A stretch of 7,447 nucleotides of DNA. Source: Parachlamydiales bacterium (lineage in GTDB: Bacteria > Chlamydiota > Chlamydiia > Chlamydiales > Rhabdochlamydiaceae). The DNA is taken from the NCBI GenBank assembly GCA_020050965.1, contig JAGVJV010000076.1, positions 1 to 7,447 of the forward strand, read 5' to 3'. The position numbers were made by a program, and so were the translations under genes. This document shows positions 1-6,286 of this stretch, piece after piece. The number at the start of each line of letters is the position of its first letter. Position 1 is the stretch's first letter. The notes under the pieces were generated by a model, which was not told where the DNA came from, ran no database searches, and saw only the letters and a list, made by a program, of their open reading frames with translations.

Positions 1-671
1 AAGAATGCAAAGTGGAAGGGCGTGGCTTAAATGCTGAGCTAAAAGGGCGCGTTCATTTGACAGGCACCCATAAAAAAGTCGCTGCCCATGGGAAACTGCA
101 GCTTGTTTCAGGAGAGTATATTTTCTCAGGAAAGGTATTCAAATTGACCCAAGGTGAGATCATCTTCAATGATAAGGGAACCCGCAATGCCTATATAGCC
201 CTCAGCGGCAACTGCGATCTACCAGAAGTGAACGTGACGGTGATGCTAGAAGGCCCCCTCACTGCACCAAAACTCAGCTTCCAATCGAGTCCGCAGATGC
301 CCACCAGTTCACTCCTTGCGCGGATTTTATTTAATAAAGACATCTCTGAAATTTCTGCTGTACAAGCGCTGCAAGTGGCCCAAACGGTGATCTCGCTCTC
401 AGGCAATTCTGGGCCCGATATTTTAGAGAAGATCAGAAGAACTATCGGCATTGACAGACTAACTTTAATTACTTCAGAAAATGATCCCGGCAAAATTTCT
501 CTGCAGATTGGCAAATACCTGATGCGCGGCGTTCTTCTCACGCTCTCTCAAGGGGCAGAGAGCCGCAACGTCTCCGTAGAGGTCGATCTGCGCAAGGGAA
601 TCAAATTCCAAGCAGAATTCGATGAAGAGCAACAAGGCAAGTTCTCGCTCAAGTGGCACCACCACTATTAA
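1..671 (+). CDS. tamB: TamB-like translocation/assembly module protein, C-terminal part (5' end outside the window)
   Basis: The reading frame is open from the left edge (first whole codon at base 3) to TAA at 669-671, so only the last 222 residues of a much larger protein are visible. The GTG at base 12 is an internal codon, not a credible start. The fragment shows the hallmarks of the TamB C-terminal domain (DUF490): beta-strand text with a repeated pattern of a glycine-flanked strand, 'SGEYIFSGKVFKLTQGEI', then 'LTAPKLSFQSSPQMPTSSLLARILF', followed by a helical stretch and 'ILEKIRRTIGIDRL'. It ends with beta strands and an aromatic C-terminus (KWHHHY), as expected for a protein that docks with an Omp85-type barrel. 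TamB family proteins are inner-membrane-anchored, span the periplasm, and are linked to outer-membrane protein assembly and to phospholipid transfer between membranes. A partner tamA/bamA gene would lie outside the window. Family assignment is strong; the exact role in this organism is inferred. Confidence 0.9.
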   Translation, partial: ECKVEGRGLNAELKGRVHLTGTHKKVAAHGKLQLVSGEYIFSGKVFKLTQGEIIFNDKGTRNAYIALSGNCDLPEVNVTVMLEGPLTAPKLSFQSSPQMPTSSLLARILFNKDISEISAVQALQVAQTVISLSGNSGPDILEKIRRTIGIDRLTLITSENDPGKISLQIGKYLMRGVLLTLSQGAESRNVSVEVDLRKGIKFQAEFDEEQQGKFSLKWHHHY

Positions 672-676
672 AACCA

Positions 677-706
677 TTGCTTACAAGTAATCGGATGTGG
701 TACAAA
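677..706 (+). promoter_or_regulatory. Possible sigma-70-type promoter for the small lipoprotein gene
   Basis: TTGCTT at 677-682 and TACAAA at 701-706 are separated by 18 bases. The match is 3 of 6 and 4 of 6 to the consensus, so it is moderate to weak. It lies just after the tamB stop, and predicted transcription from about 713 gives a leader of about 29 bases to the ATG at 742. This fits that start codon and argues against the upstream GTG at 697, which precedes the -10 element. Confidence 0.35.
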
Positions 707-741
707 AATACCGATCAAAAAACTTTACCAAAAGGAAGAAA

Positions 742-966
742 ATGAACAAAAAATTTCTACTAGCCACAACACTCATGACAGCCCTATTAATCGCTGCAGG
801 ATGCCAAAAAAAGCCTAGAGTAACCGAAGGGGCTCTACCAGGAACACAAGTACTGCAAGAAACAACCCAAGAAGGAACCTCTCGTGTTCAACAAGGAGTT
901 GAAGATGCAGAAGGACAAGCTGAAGATGTAACCGGACAAGCTCAACAATACGCACCCGGCAGATAA
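742..966 (+). CDS. Small Gln/Glu-rich lipoprotein, function unknown
   Basis: This encodes a 74-residue protein. The ATG at 742 is chosen because AAGGA at 732-736 sits 5 bases upstream and a typical signal peptide starts there (MNKKFLLATTLM). A longer version from the GTG at 697 would add 15 basic residues in front of the signal peptide and lacks a good ribosome binding site. The signal sequence ends in LLIAAGC, a slightly atypical lipobox with Ala at -3, placing the lipidated cysteine at residue 21. The mature part is about 54 residues, starts with basic residues (CQKKPR), and continues as a polar, Gln/Glu/Gly-rich tail with about ten glutamines and short seven-residue quasi-repeats (GVEDAEG, QAEDVTG, QAQQYAP). 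It contains no further cysteine, so it is not a counterpart of the cysteine-rich chlamydial lipoprotein OmcA despite the similar size. It appears monocistronic, with its own promoter candidate and a strong terminator. Secretion and lipidation are well supported; the role is unknown. Confidence 0.82.
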   Translation: MNKKFLLATTLMTALLIAAGCQKKPRVTEGALPGTQVLQETTQEGTSRVQQGVEDAEGQAEDVTGQAQQYAPGR

Positions 967-976
967 ACTATCACTC

Positions 977-1012
977 GGGGCTCTCAATCATGTAGAGCCC
1001 CCACTCCTTTTT
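977..1012 (+). terminator. Rho-independent terminator after the lipoprotein gene
   Basis: There is a perfect 8-bp inverted repeat, GGGGCTCT (977-984) and AGAGCCCC (994-1001), with a 9-base loop. Six bases later comes a run of five T (1008-1012). It starts 10 bases after the TAA of the lipoprotein gene and separates it from the T3SS block downstream. The T-tract is short and offset from the stem, but the stem is GC-rich and exact. Confidence 0.8.
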
Positions 1013-1015
1013 CCC

Positions 1016-1044
1016 TTGTAATTATTTCTCCTAAAAACTAAACT
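1016..1044 (+). promoter_or_regulatory. Candidate promoter of the T3SS chaperone/translocator operon
   Basis: TTGTAA (1016-1021) and TAAACT (1039-1044) are separated by 17 bases, and each matches 4 of 6 consensus positions of the primary sigma factor. It directly follows the terminator and would start transcription near 1051, leaving a leader of about 26 bases that contains the ribosome binding site. No operator or alternative-sigma motif was recognised. The prediction rests on pattern and position only. Confidence 0.42.
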
Positions 1045-1065
1045 AGACTCGCGGCCATTACATAT

Positions 1066-1070
1066 AGGAG
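1066..1070 (+). promoter_or_regulatory. Ribosome binding site for the first gene of the T3SS block
   Basis: AGGAG lies 6 bases upstream of the ATG at 1077, an optimal match and spacing. It fixes the start of the 162-residue protein. Confidence 0.7.
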
Positions 1071-1076
1071 TGAAAA

Positions 1077-1565
1077 ATGCCAATTGACTCAGGTTTAGGA
1101 TACGATTTAGCTGCAGAATCTGTTTTATTATATGTTAATCACGAAATGCACACCCACGGCAGCATTGCCAAAAGAAATGATTGGGTGGAACATCTCGTTA
1201 CAAAAATGGAAAAGCTCGGACATTTTTTAGGTGTAGTTGCAAGTCGAGGAGAAGAATCTGTCCGCTTAGATCTGTCCGAAGAGGAAAAAATCTTGGTCGA
1301 TGAGCTGCGCGTTTATGAGGATTTACGCCATATTTTCCCTGAAGGACAGTACAGCTGGGTCGGCAAGCAGCAACTGGAGAACCTCAACCGATCGATTAGC
1401 CAACATATTGAAGGCCCCCTACAAAGAGAAATACACACGAAAACCGAGGAAAACGTCCTCGAACAACATGAGCTGACCGAAACCCTCAGCCTATTCAAAA
1501 CTGGGATGTCGAGAATGCACAATTTGATCGAGGCCATCAACCGCAATATCAAAGGGATGCATTGA
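1077..1565 (+). CDS. Uncharacterised 162-aa helical protein, first gene of the T3SS chaperone/translocator operon
   Basis: The protein has no signal peptide or membrane segment, so it is probably cytosolic. It is predicted mostly helical: residues 8-65 contain 'LAAESVLLYVNHEM' and a basic/hydrophobic helix around 'EHLVTKMEKLGHFLG'. The C-terminal half is strongly charged with heptad-like spacing ('EENVLEQHELTETLSLFKTG', then 'MHNLIEAINRNIKGM'), suggesting a coiled coil. Its stop codon overlaps the next start by one base (TGATG), which implies translational coupling to the LcrH/SycD-type chaperone. By position it could be the counterpart of chlamydial CT577, a small conserved protein of unknown function next to lcrH and copB, but in Chlamydia that gene follows lcrH, whereas here it precedes it. 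I do not recognise a defined domain. It could be a second chaperone, a regulator or a secreted component; only the operon context supports a T3SS link. Confidence 0.85.
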   Translation: MPIDSGLGYDLAAESVLLYVNHEMHTHGSIAKRNDWVEHLVTKMEKLGHFLGVVASRGEESVRLDLSEEEKILVDELRVYEDLRHIFPEGQYSWVGKQQLENLNRSISQHIEGPLQREIHTKTEENVLEQHELTETLSLFKTGMSRMHNLIEAINRNIKGMH

Positions 1566-1996
1566 TGTCATTTGTCGATTCATTGAAAGAGCTTGGGTTA
1601 GAATTAGAAGGCAAACCCCTCACATTAGCAGAGCGGAAAACAATCTATATTTCTGCCTATGGGATGTACGAGGTGGGCGACTACACCCATGCCGCACAGC
1701 TCTTTACCCAATTGATCTTGAATGAACCTTATGAAGTCAGTTATTGGAATGGACTGGCTGCCGCCCGCCAAATGCTTAAGGAATACCAAGCCGCCCTGCA
1801 TGCCTGGAGCATCGTCTGTCTGCTCGGAGGTCATCAGCCCATTTCCCACTTCCATGCAGCTGAGTGCTACTTGTCTATGGGAGAACTAAAAGATGCTGCT
1901 AAAGCACTCGAATGCGCCCAGTTTCATCTTAAGGAAAACTCTGGGATTCTTGCGCAGAGGATCGAGGAATTAAAGAAGGCGGTTTCCAATGCTTAA
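1565..1996 (+). CDS. lcrH: LcrH/SycD-type TPR chaperone of T3SS translocators
   Basis: This encodes a 143-residue protein from the ATG at 1565. A TTG directly in front (1562) could add one residue, but the ATG overlapping the preceding TGA is preferred. Three tetratricopeptide repeats span about residues 28-125: GMYEVGDYTHAAQLF (33-47), YWNGLAAARQMLKEYQAAL (60-78) and FHAAECYLSMGELKDAAKAL (96-115). The 'YW-GL-AARQ' and 'FHAAECYL-G' patterns are characteristic of the class II chaperones SycD, LcrH, IpgC and SicA, which are usually 150-170 residues, so the length is close to normal. These cytosolic chaperones bind N-terminal segments of the two pore-forming translocators, keep them soluble and apart before secretion, and sometimes act in gene regulation. 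The two following genes encode the expected clients, and the downstream gene overlaps this one by 8 bases. Assignment to the family is secure; partner specificity is inferred from gene order. Confidence 0.92.
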   Translation: MSFVDSLKELGLELEGKPLTLAERKTIYISAYGMYEVGDYTHAAQLFTQLILNEPYEVSYWNGLAAARQMLKEYQAALHAWSIVCLLGGHQPISHFHAAECYLSMGELKDAAKALECAQFHLKENSGILAQRIEELKKAVSNA

Positions 1997-2894
1997 TCGG
2001 ACTCAGCCCGCTCCCCGCTCTAGCCAAGTACACCATATTCCACCAGCCGCTCATAAAAAACGTTCTAGTGACGATCATGTCTCCACAATAGAAAAGTCAA
2101 AATCAGTTGCATCCCCTTTTACAACTTCAAAGCCAATTTTGCCTCATTGGGATATGATTGAACAGGTAAACCGATTGGAAAAGGCTACAGATGTTTACAC
2201 CCAACTAAAACAAAATCAAATCGATCAAAGCTTTAAAAGAATACAAGACCTACAGCGAGAAGAAGCCCTAAAATTAGCGGAGGCTGATGCAGCATCCCAA
2301 AATGTCAGCTTCTGGGGCATTCTAGAAGATATCGGAAGCACGATCATGAGTGCAGTCTCCTTTTTTTTCGGTTTTGCCGCATTGACAACAGGTGGGGCTG
2401 CAATAGGAGGAGCGCTGATTGTATCTGGCATATTGTCGTTCTCTTCGATTGCGTTTAAACATGCAAAAGGCTGGGATTGGATCGCCGATCAGGTTGCCGG
2501 TGATGATAAACAACTACGCCAAGCAATCGTCACTTACCTCCCCGTTGCCGTAGGGATCACTGCAGCTGCGATGGGTGCTTACGGTGCCTGGGGCGCTTGG
2601 CACTACGCGCCAATGGAAGGGAGCAGGAAAGCTCTCGCAATTTTAGAAACAGCTGCAGGCCTAGCCAAAGGGATTTCCGCATTTGGTTCTGGAAAAGCAG
2701 CTGCTTTTTATAAAACAGCAACCGCTGAATTTTCTGCTTTGCAAACTAAGACCGAATTAACTACACTTGGCGTCGAAGAAATTATTGTAGAAATAAAAGA
2801 TTTACATAAGCAAAGAAATGCTGATTATGAGCTGGCCGCCAAATTAATCCAAGATGCCAGTCATGCGATCCAATTGACTCAGCAACCTGTATAG
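1989..2894 (+). CDS. Putative T3SS hydrophobic translocator (YopB/CopB/SctE-like), short form
   Basis: This encodes a 301-residue protein whose ATG lies inside the end of the chaperone gene (8-base overlap), with an AAGG-type ribosome binding site around 1976-1979. There is no signal peptide. Residues 1-50 are polar and likely disordered; about 55-105 are helical with coiled-coil character. About 117-156 form a long glycine/alanine-rich hydrophobic hairpin ('FFFGFAALTTGGAAIGGALI'), about 179-204 form a second hydrophobic segment, and about 236-298 form an amphipathic helix. This order (disordered N-terminus, coiled coil, two hydrophobic segments, helical C-terminus) matches the major translocator family, which inserts with its partner into the host membrane to form the T3SS pore. 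It is distinctly shorter than YopB or CopB (roughly 400-500 residues). PILPHW at 49-54 resembles, but does not match, the PxLxxP-like chaperone-binding motif. The identity rests on architecture and position next to an LcrH/SycD chaperone, not on recognised sequence identity. Confidence 0.78.
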   Translation: MLNRTQPAPRSSQVHHIPPAAHKKRSSDDHVSTIEKSKSVASPFTTSKPILPHWDMIEQVNRLEKATDVYTQLKQNQIDQSFKRIQDLQREEALKLAEADAASQNVSFWGILEDIGSTIMSAVSFFFGFAALTTGGAAIGGALIVSGILSFSSIAFKHAKGWDWIADQVAGDDKQLRQAIVTYLPVAVGITAAAMGAYGAWGAWHYAPMEGSRKALAILETAAGLAKGISAFGSGKAAAFYKTATAEFSALQTKTELTTLGVEEIIVEIKDLHKQRNADYELAAKLIQDASHAIQLTQQPV

Positions 2895-2896
2895 AG

Positions 2897-2903
2897 AAAG
2901 GAG
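2897..2903 (+). promoter_or_regulatory. Strong ribosome binding site between the two translocator genes
   Basis: AAAGGAG followed by ATGA gives a near-perfect match to the anti-Shine-Dalgarno sequence, 7 bases before the ATG at 2911. It is the strongest such site in the window. The ATG at 2904 is out of frame and is not the start. Confidence 0.75.
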
Positions 2904-2910
2904 ATGAAAA

Positions 2911-3600
2911 ATGGGCATAAATGCCAATGTAATCGATGTAAAACGAAAATCGACAGATGCTCCAGCAGCCGCAGCCGCAGCAGAGATTATCCCTGATATT
3001 TTAAGAGTAGATTTTATTGATGAAGTTGCTCAGCGGAAAATATCCAGAGATTCACTTAAAGGGGAAAGAAACCTAGCTGGGATTCGACCTGAAGAATTCA
3101 ATCGAGCCATGAATATTATGGACGAAATTTGCAAAGAAGTGGGTTACGAGTCGCCCAGCCGTCGCATCCTCAAGACACTCAGCCGTATCTCCCCTGTTGT
3201 CGAATCTCACGGTTTTATGAAGAAAAATAGAGAATTTGAGAAGAAATGGAAGATCGAAGGCAATGTGCAAGAGCAAAAATCGATCCAAATTTATCAGGGA
3301 ACAACGAATTTAATCGGAGGCGCCGCTTCACTTGTCTGTAAACTCTTAGGTGCAGTTACTCAATTGGGCATATTTACTACTCTTGGAGATATACCTCAAT
3401 ATGGGGTCCCCATGTTCACAAACTATTTCGATGCAAAACGGACTCCTTTGTCTCATGAACAGTCATTCTTCCTCAATACCACTCAGGCAGAAAGGCAAGC
3501 CATTGAATCGCTCAAGCAGTTGCCGGAGTCGCTTCGAAATTTGGCCTTGGAATTAATGAGACTTAAAGTCCGCGAGGCAGAGAATATCTTCCAAAGATAA
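2911..3600 (+). CDS. Putative second T3SS translocator (YopD/CopD/SctB-like), short form
   Basis: This encodes a 229-residue protein without a signal peptide. The N-terminus is polar and carries an alanine run (residues 19-24). Residues 30-128 are charged and helical. One moderately hydrophobic segment at about 131-158 ('GTTNLIGGAASLVCKLLGAV' and following) could cross a membrane once, and residues 181-229 form an amphipathic helical end rich in Leu, Glu and Arg. A single central hydrophobic segment plus a C-terminal amphipathic helix is the layout of minor translocators such as YopD, and the gene sits where copD is expected, directly after the major translocator and 16 bases from its stop. 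It is shorter than YopD (about 300 residues) and much shorter than chlamydial CopD. I do not recognise direct sequence similarity, so an effector or an accessory T3SS protein remains possible. Its strong ribosome binding site suggests that it is made in larger amounts than the major translocator. Confidence 0.7.
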   Translation: MGINANVIDVKRKSTDAPAAAAAAEIIPDILRVDFIDEVAQRKISRDSLKGERNLAGIRPEEFNRAMNIMDEICKEVGYESPSRRILKTLSRISPVVESHGFMKKNREFEKKWKIEGNVQEQKSIQIYQGTTNLIGGAASLVCKLLGAVTQLGIFTTLGDIPQYGVPMFTNYFDAKRTPLSHEQSFFLNTTQAERQAIESLKQLPESLRNLALELMRLKVREAENIFQR

Positions 3601-3623
3601 ACTCATTTCGTTAGAGTGATGGC

Positions 3624-4457
3624 ATGGAAGGACACGAAGAAACTCTACCACGCCAGCAGGTCATTGAGAACTGGATTAGCCGGTTTCGACTCACCTCTTT
3701 GGTCTCAATCGGCGAATATATTCAACTGATCATCGATACGGTCAAAGCTACCCTTTGGCGCCCCCCAAAATTACACTTAATCCTCAAGCAAATGTACAAC
3801 ATTGGAGTGGGATCGCTGGCTGTCGTCGCCATCACCGGATTTTTTACGGGCCTTGTTCTCGCAGCCCAATCGATTTACCAGCTCTCGGGGAAAGGGATTA
3901 GTGGCATCACGGGACTAATGGTCGCCAAAGTGATGATGACTGAGCTTGGACCAGTGCTTACTGCCTTTATGGTCACTGGACGTGTAGGGGCAGCGATGTG
4001 TGCAGAATTGGGAAGTATGCGCGTCTCTGAACAGATAGACGCCCTCAGAACAATGGCCGTCAATCCTAACCGCTATCTGGTTGCTCCCCGTCTAATCGCC
4101 GGTGTCTTTATGATGCCCCTCCTTACTTTATTTAGCACCGTCATGGGCATTTTTGGCGGCTACCTGATTTCCACTTTCTTCTTCGGGATGGCCCCTGCTA
4201 CCTACTTTGATCCAATTCCGCTCCACATCAGCATTTTTGACTTCTTTTCTGGCTTTGCCAAGGCTTTTTTCTTCGGTTTGATGATCATGACCATCTCTTG
4301 CTATAAAGGGATGGAGACCACCGGCGGCGCCGAAGGAGTCGGGCGAACGACGACAAAAAGCGTTGTGATTTGCTACATAGCCATTTTGTTTAGCAACTTC
4401 TTTTTGACCATGTCCCTCAATTTGATCAGATCCAGCATCGTGAGGCTGTTTGGATGA
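3624..4457 (+). CDS. mlaE: MlaE-family ABC transporter permease
   Basis: This 277-residue inner-membrane protein has about five hydrophobic segments, beginning at roughly 60-85, 157-187, 203-225 and 247-268. The family signature is clear: 'MTELGPVLTAFMVTGRVGAA' (105-124), then 'ELGSMRVSEQIDALRTMAVN' (128-147), 'APRLIAGVFMMPLL' (154-167) and, near the end, 'GGAEGVGRTTTKSVV' (234-248). Length is close to the 260 residues usual for MlaE. The permease works with the ATPase MlaF and the substrate-binding MCE protein MlaD to move phospholipids between the inner membrane and the periplasm. The first 20-30 residues are polar and less conserved; the ATG at 3624 lacks a strong ribosome binding site, but no better start is visible. 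The gene lies 23 bases after the second translocator gene with no terminator between, and overlaps mlaF by four bases (ATGA). Confidence 0.96.
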   Translation: MEGHEETLPRQQVIENWISRFRLTSLVSIGEYIQLIIDTVKATLWRPPKLHLILKQMYNIGVGSLAVVAITGFFTGLVLAAQSIYQLSGKGISGITGLMVAKVMMTELGPVLTAFMVTGRVGAAMCAELGSMRVSEQIDALRTMAVNPNRYLVAPRLIAGVFMMPLLTLFSTVMGIFGGYLISTFFFGMAPATYFDPIPLHISIFDFFSGFAKAFFFGLMIMTISCYKGMETTGGAEGVGRTTTKSVVICYIAILFSNFFLTMSLNLIRSSIVRLFG

Positions 4458-5218
4458 TTACAATTAGGAACCTTTACAAACGATTTAAAAACCTCGAGGT
4501 GCTTAAAGGGCTCAACATCGATATCCATGAAGGGGAAACATTAGTCATCCTAGGCCCTTCTGGAGGGGGAAAAAGTGTCCTGCTCAAGCACATCATCGGC
4601 ATCACCAAACCCGACAGCGGCTTTGTCGATATAAATGGAGTCAACATCACCGACCTCACGGGTCCCGCCCTTCTCAGAGCTGTCAAACAGATGGGAATGT
4701 TATTTCAAGGAGCTGCACTTTTTGATTCGATGACGATCGCCGAAAATACTGGCTTCTATCTCACCGAGCACGACGACCCCGAGACCGGCAAAAAAATCTC
4801 TAAAGAAGAGCTCGCCCATCGAGTGGATGAAGCACTCAAAATGGTCGGCTTGGATGGAACACAAGATAAAATGCCAAACGAGCTCTCTGGGGGAATGCGC
4901 AAGCGAGCAGGACTCGCCCGCCTCATTGTCTACCGCCCCAAAATTCTCCTCTATGATGAACCGACGACAGGACTCGACCCGATCACAGCCCAGCAGATTA
5001 ACGAACTGATTGTTGAAACTCAAAAAAAATTAAAAGCGACCAGCATCGTCGTCACCCACGATATCTCCTCAGCTCTCTATGTAGGTGATCGACTCGCGCT
5101 ACTTCGTAATGGACAGATTGCCCACATTGGAGAACCGAATTCCTTTATAAAAATTGAGGATCCGATTATTGATTTCCTAAGGAAGAGTATATCACAAGAC
5201 CCGAGAAATTTTAGATGA
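4454..5218 (+). CDS. mlaF: MlaF-family ABC transporter ATP-binding protein
   Basis: This 254-residue cytosolic ATPase is complete. The Walker A motif is GPSGGGKS (34-41), the Q-loop glutamine is Q85, and the ABC signature is LSGGM (144-148) followed by RKRAGLARL. Walker B is ILLYDEP (164-170) with catalytic E169, the D-loop follows at TTGLDP (171-176), and the switch histidine is H202. 'LSGGMRKRAGLAR' and 'YDEPTTGLDP' are typical of the MCE-associated MlaF/MKL subgroup. It energises lipid transport with MlaE and MlaD. The start overlaps the mlaE stop (ATGA at 4454-4457) and its own stop overlaps mlaD the same way, so the three subunits are translationally coupled. All catalytic residues are present, so the protein should be active. 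Confidence 0.96.
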   Translation: MITIRNLYKRFKNLEVLKGLNIDIHEGETLVILGPSGGGKSVLLKHIIGITKPDSGFVDINGVNITDLTGPALLRAVKQMGMLFQGAALFDSMTIAENTGFYLTEHDDPETGKKISKEELAHRVDEALKMVGLDGTQDKMPNELSGGMRKRAGLARLIVYRPKILLYDEPTTGLDPITAQQINELIVETQKKLKATSIVVTHDISSALYVGDRLALLRNGQIAHIGEPNSFIKIEDPIIDFLRKSISQDPRNFR

Positions 5219-6282
5219 ATACAACAATAAAAAATTTAATAGTGGGGATCTTTATCCTCTGCGCCATTTCAGTAGCCGTGGTGACGATCATGTTCTTAAA
5301 ACCCAGTGTCGGCGATGGGAAACAGACCATCTATGTCTGCTTCTCCGATATTGGCAATATCCATGAAGGAACCCGCGTCCTCTTTGCCGGAAAGCCGATT
5401 GGCGAAGTGATCGAGATTAGGGAGATCGAAGATGCAAGAACACACCCGACAGATGCCTTAGGCAGAGTCTACTCGTACCAGCTTACACTTCATCTTGATT
5501 CCAAAATCAGAGTCTACAACACCGATGAAATCGCTATTCAAACTTCAGGACTCCTCGGCGAAAAATCGATAGGGATCACCCCCAAAGCAGCTCCCCATGG
5601 AGTCACTCCCAAACTGATCGCAGATCAGCCCATTTACGCCGATTCCGTCGACAGCATCCAAAATGCCCTCATCGAGTTTTCTGAACTCTCCTCTTCGATG
5701 GAAGCAACCCTCCAGGGAATCACCGACTGGATCAAAGGACATGGTGAGGAAGTAGCTGCCACCATCTGCTCCGCAGGCAATGCCCTCGATCAAGCCCATA
5801 TCGCCATGGCCCAGCTCAATGAAAACGGCGCTTTTCAAAATCTCGGCAGCGTTATGGAGAGCCTCAAAGTGGTCAGCAATGAGATCTGCCAAGGAAACGG
5901 CACAGTCGGCAAGCTGCTAGTGGGCGACGACCTCTACCTGCAAGCTAACGCCATCATGAGCAAAGCTGATAGCCTGATGAATGATGTAAACCATTACGGA
6001 GTCCTCTTCCACCTCAACAAACAGTGGCAAAGGACCAGATTGCAAAAAGTCAATCAGCTCAATGCCCTCCAAACTCCACAAAGCTTCCGCACCTATTTCC
6101 AAAATGAAATCGACGATGTCAACGCCTCTATGGCCCGCATCTCCATGCTGATCAATAAAGCAGAGAGTGCACAAGTATTCGAAGAGGCCCAATTTAAAAA
6201 AGATTTCGCCGAGCTAATGCGCAAGACCGACGAACTGCACGAAAACTTGCGCCTATATAATCAAAAACTCAACAAGCAATAG
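5215..6282 (+). CDS. mlaD: MlaD-family MCE substrate-binding protein
   Basis: This 355-residue protein has one N-terminal transmembrane helix (about 7-28) that anchors it in the inner membrane with the rest in the periplasm. The MCE domain follows at about 36-125: 'FSDIGNIHEGTRVLFAGKPI' (43-62), then GEVIEI, and 'QTSGLLGEKSIGITP' (109-123). The C-terminal 220 residues are helical. They contain 'GNGTVGKLLVGDDLY' (227-241), a motif often seen in longer MCE proteins, then 'NHYGVLFHLNKQWQRTRLQK' (259-278) and a charged coiled-coil tail. MlaD of E. coli is only about 180 residues and lacks this tail, so this is the long MCE type. MCE proteins form hexameric rings that hold lipid for transfer to or from MlaFE. 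The start overlaps the mlaF stop by four bases. No mlaB- or mlaC-like gene follows. Confidence 0.93.
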   Translation: MNTTIKNLIVGIFILCAISVAVVTIMFLKPSVGDGKQTIYVCFSDIGNIHEGTRVLFAGKPIGEVIEIREIEDARTHPTDALGRVYSYQLTLHLDSKIRVYNTDEIAIQTSGLLGEKSIGITPKAAPHGVTPKLIADQPIYADSVDSIQNALIEFSELSSSMEATLQGITDWIKGHGEEVAATICSAGNALDQAHIAMAQLNENGAFQNLGSVMESLKVVSNEICQGNGTVGKLLVGDDLYLQANAIMSKADSLMNDVNHYGVLFHLNKQWQRTRLQKVNQLNALQTPQSFRTYFQNEIDDVNASMARISMLINKAESAQVFEEAQFKKDFAELMRKTDELHENLRLYNQKLNKQ

Positions 6283-6286
6283 AATC

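Noticed and set aside
697..741. GTG at 697 as start of the lipoprotein gene, giving an 89-residue product.
   Set aside because: It would put 15 basic residues before the signal peptide, has no good ribosome binding site and lies upstream of the -10 candidate; the ATG at 742 is better on all counts.
1080..2882. Exact 13-base direct repeat CCAATTGACTCAG at 1080-1092 and 2870-2882, near the ends of the first and third genes of the T3SS block.
   Set aside because: It is read in different frames in the two genes, and about 0.4 such 13-base matches are expected by chance in a random sequence of this length, so it is not evidence of a recombination or regulatory site.
3350..3556. A 68-residue plus-strand open frame inside the second translocator gene.
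   Set aside because: It is a frame shadow with a Ser/Cys-rich nonsense-like composition and no start signals; there is no sign of a frameshift in the host gene.
3541..3569. Possible promoter for mlaE inside the end of the second translocator gene (TTGGCC, 17 bases, TAAAGT).
   Set aside because: The -35 element matches only 3 of 6 positions and sits within coding sequence; it is no better than chance.
4700..5023. Long antisense open frames opposite mlaF, mlaD and yqgE (for example 107 and 115 residues on the minus strand).
   Set aside because: They lie opposite well-supported genes, lack ribosome binding sites and recognisable domains, and are explained by the codon bias of the sense genes.
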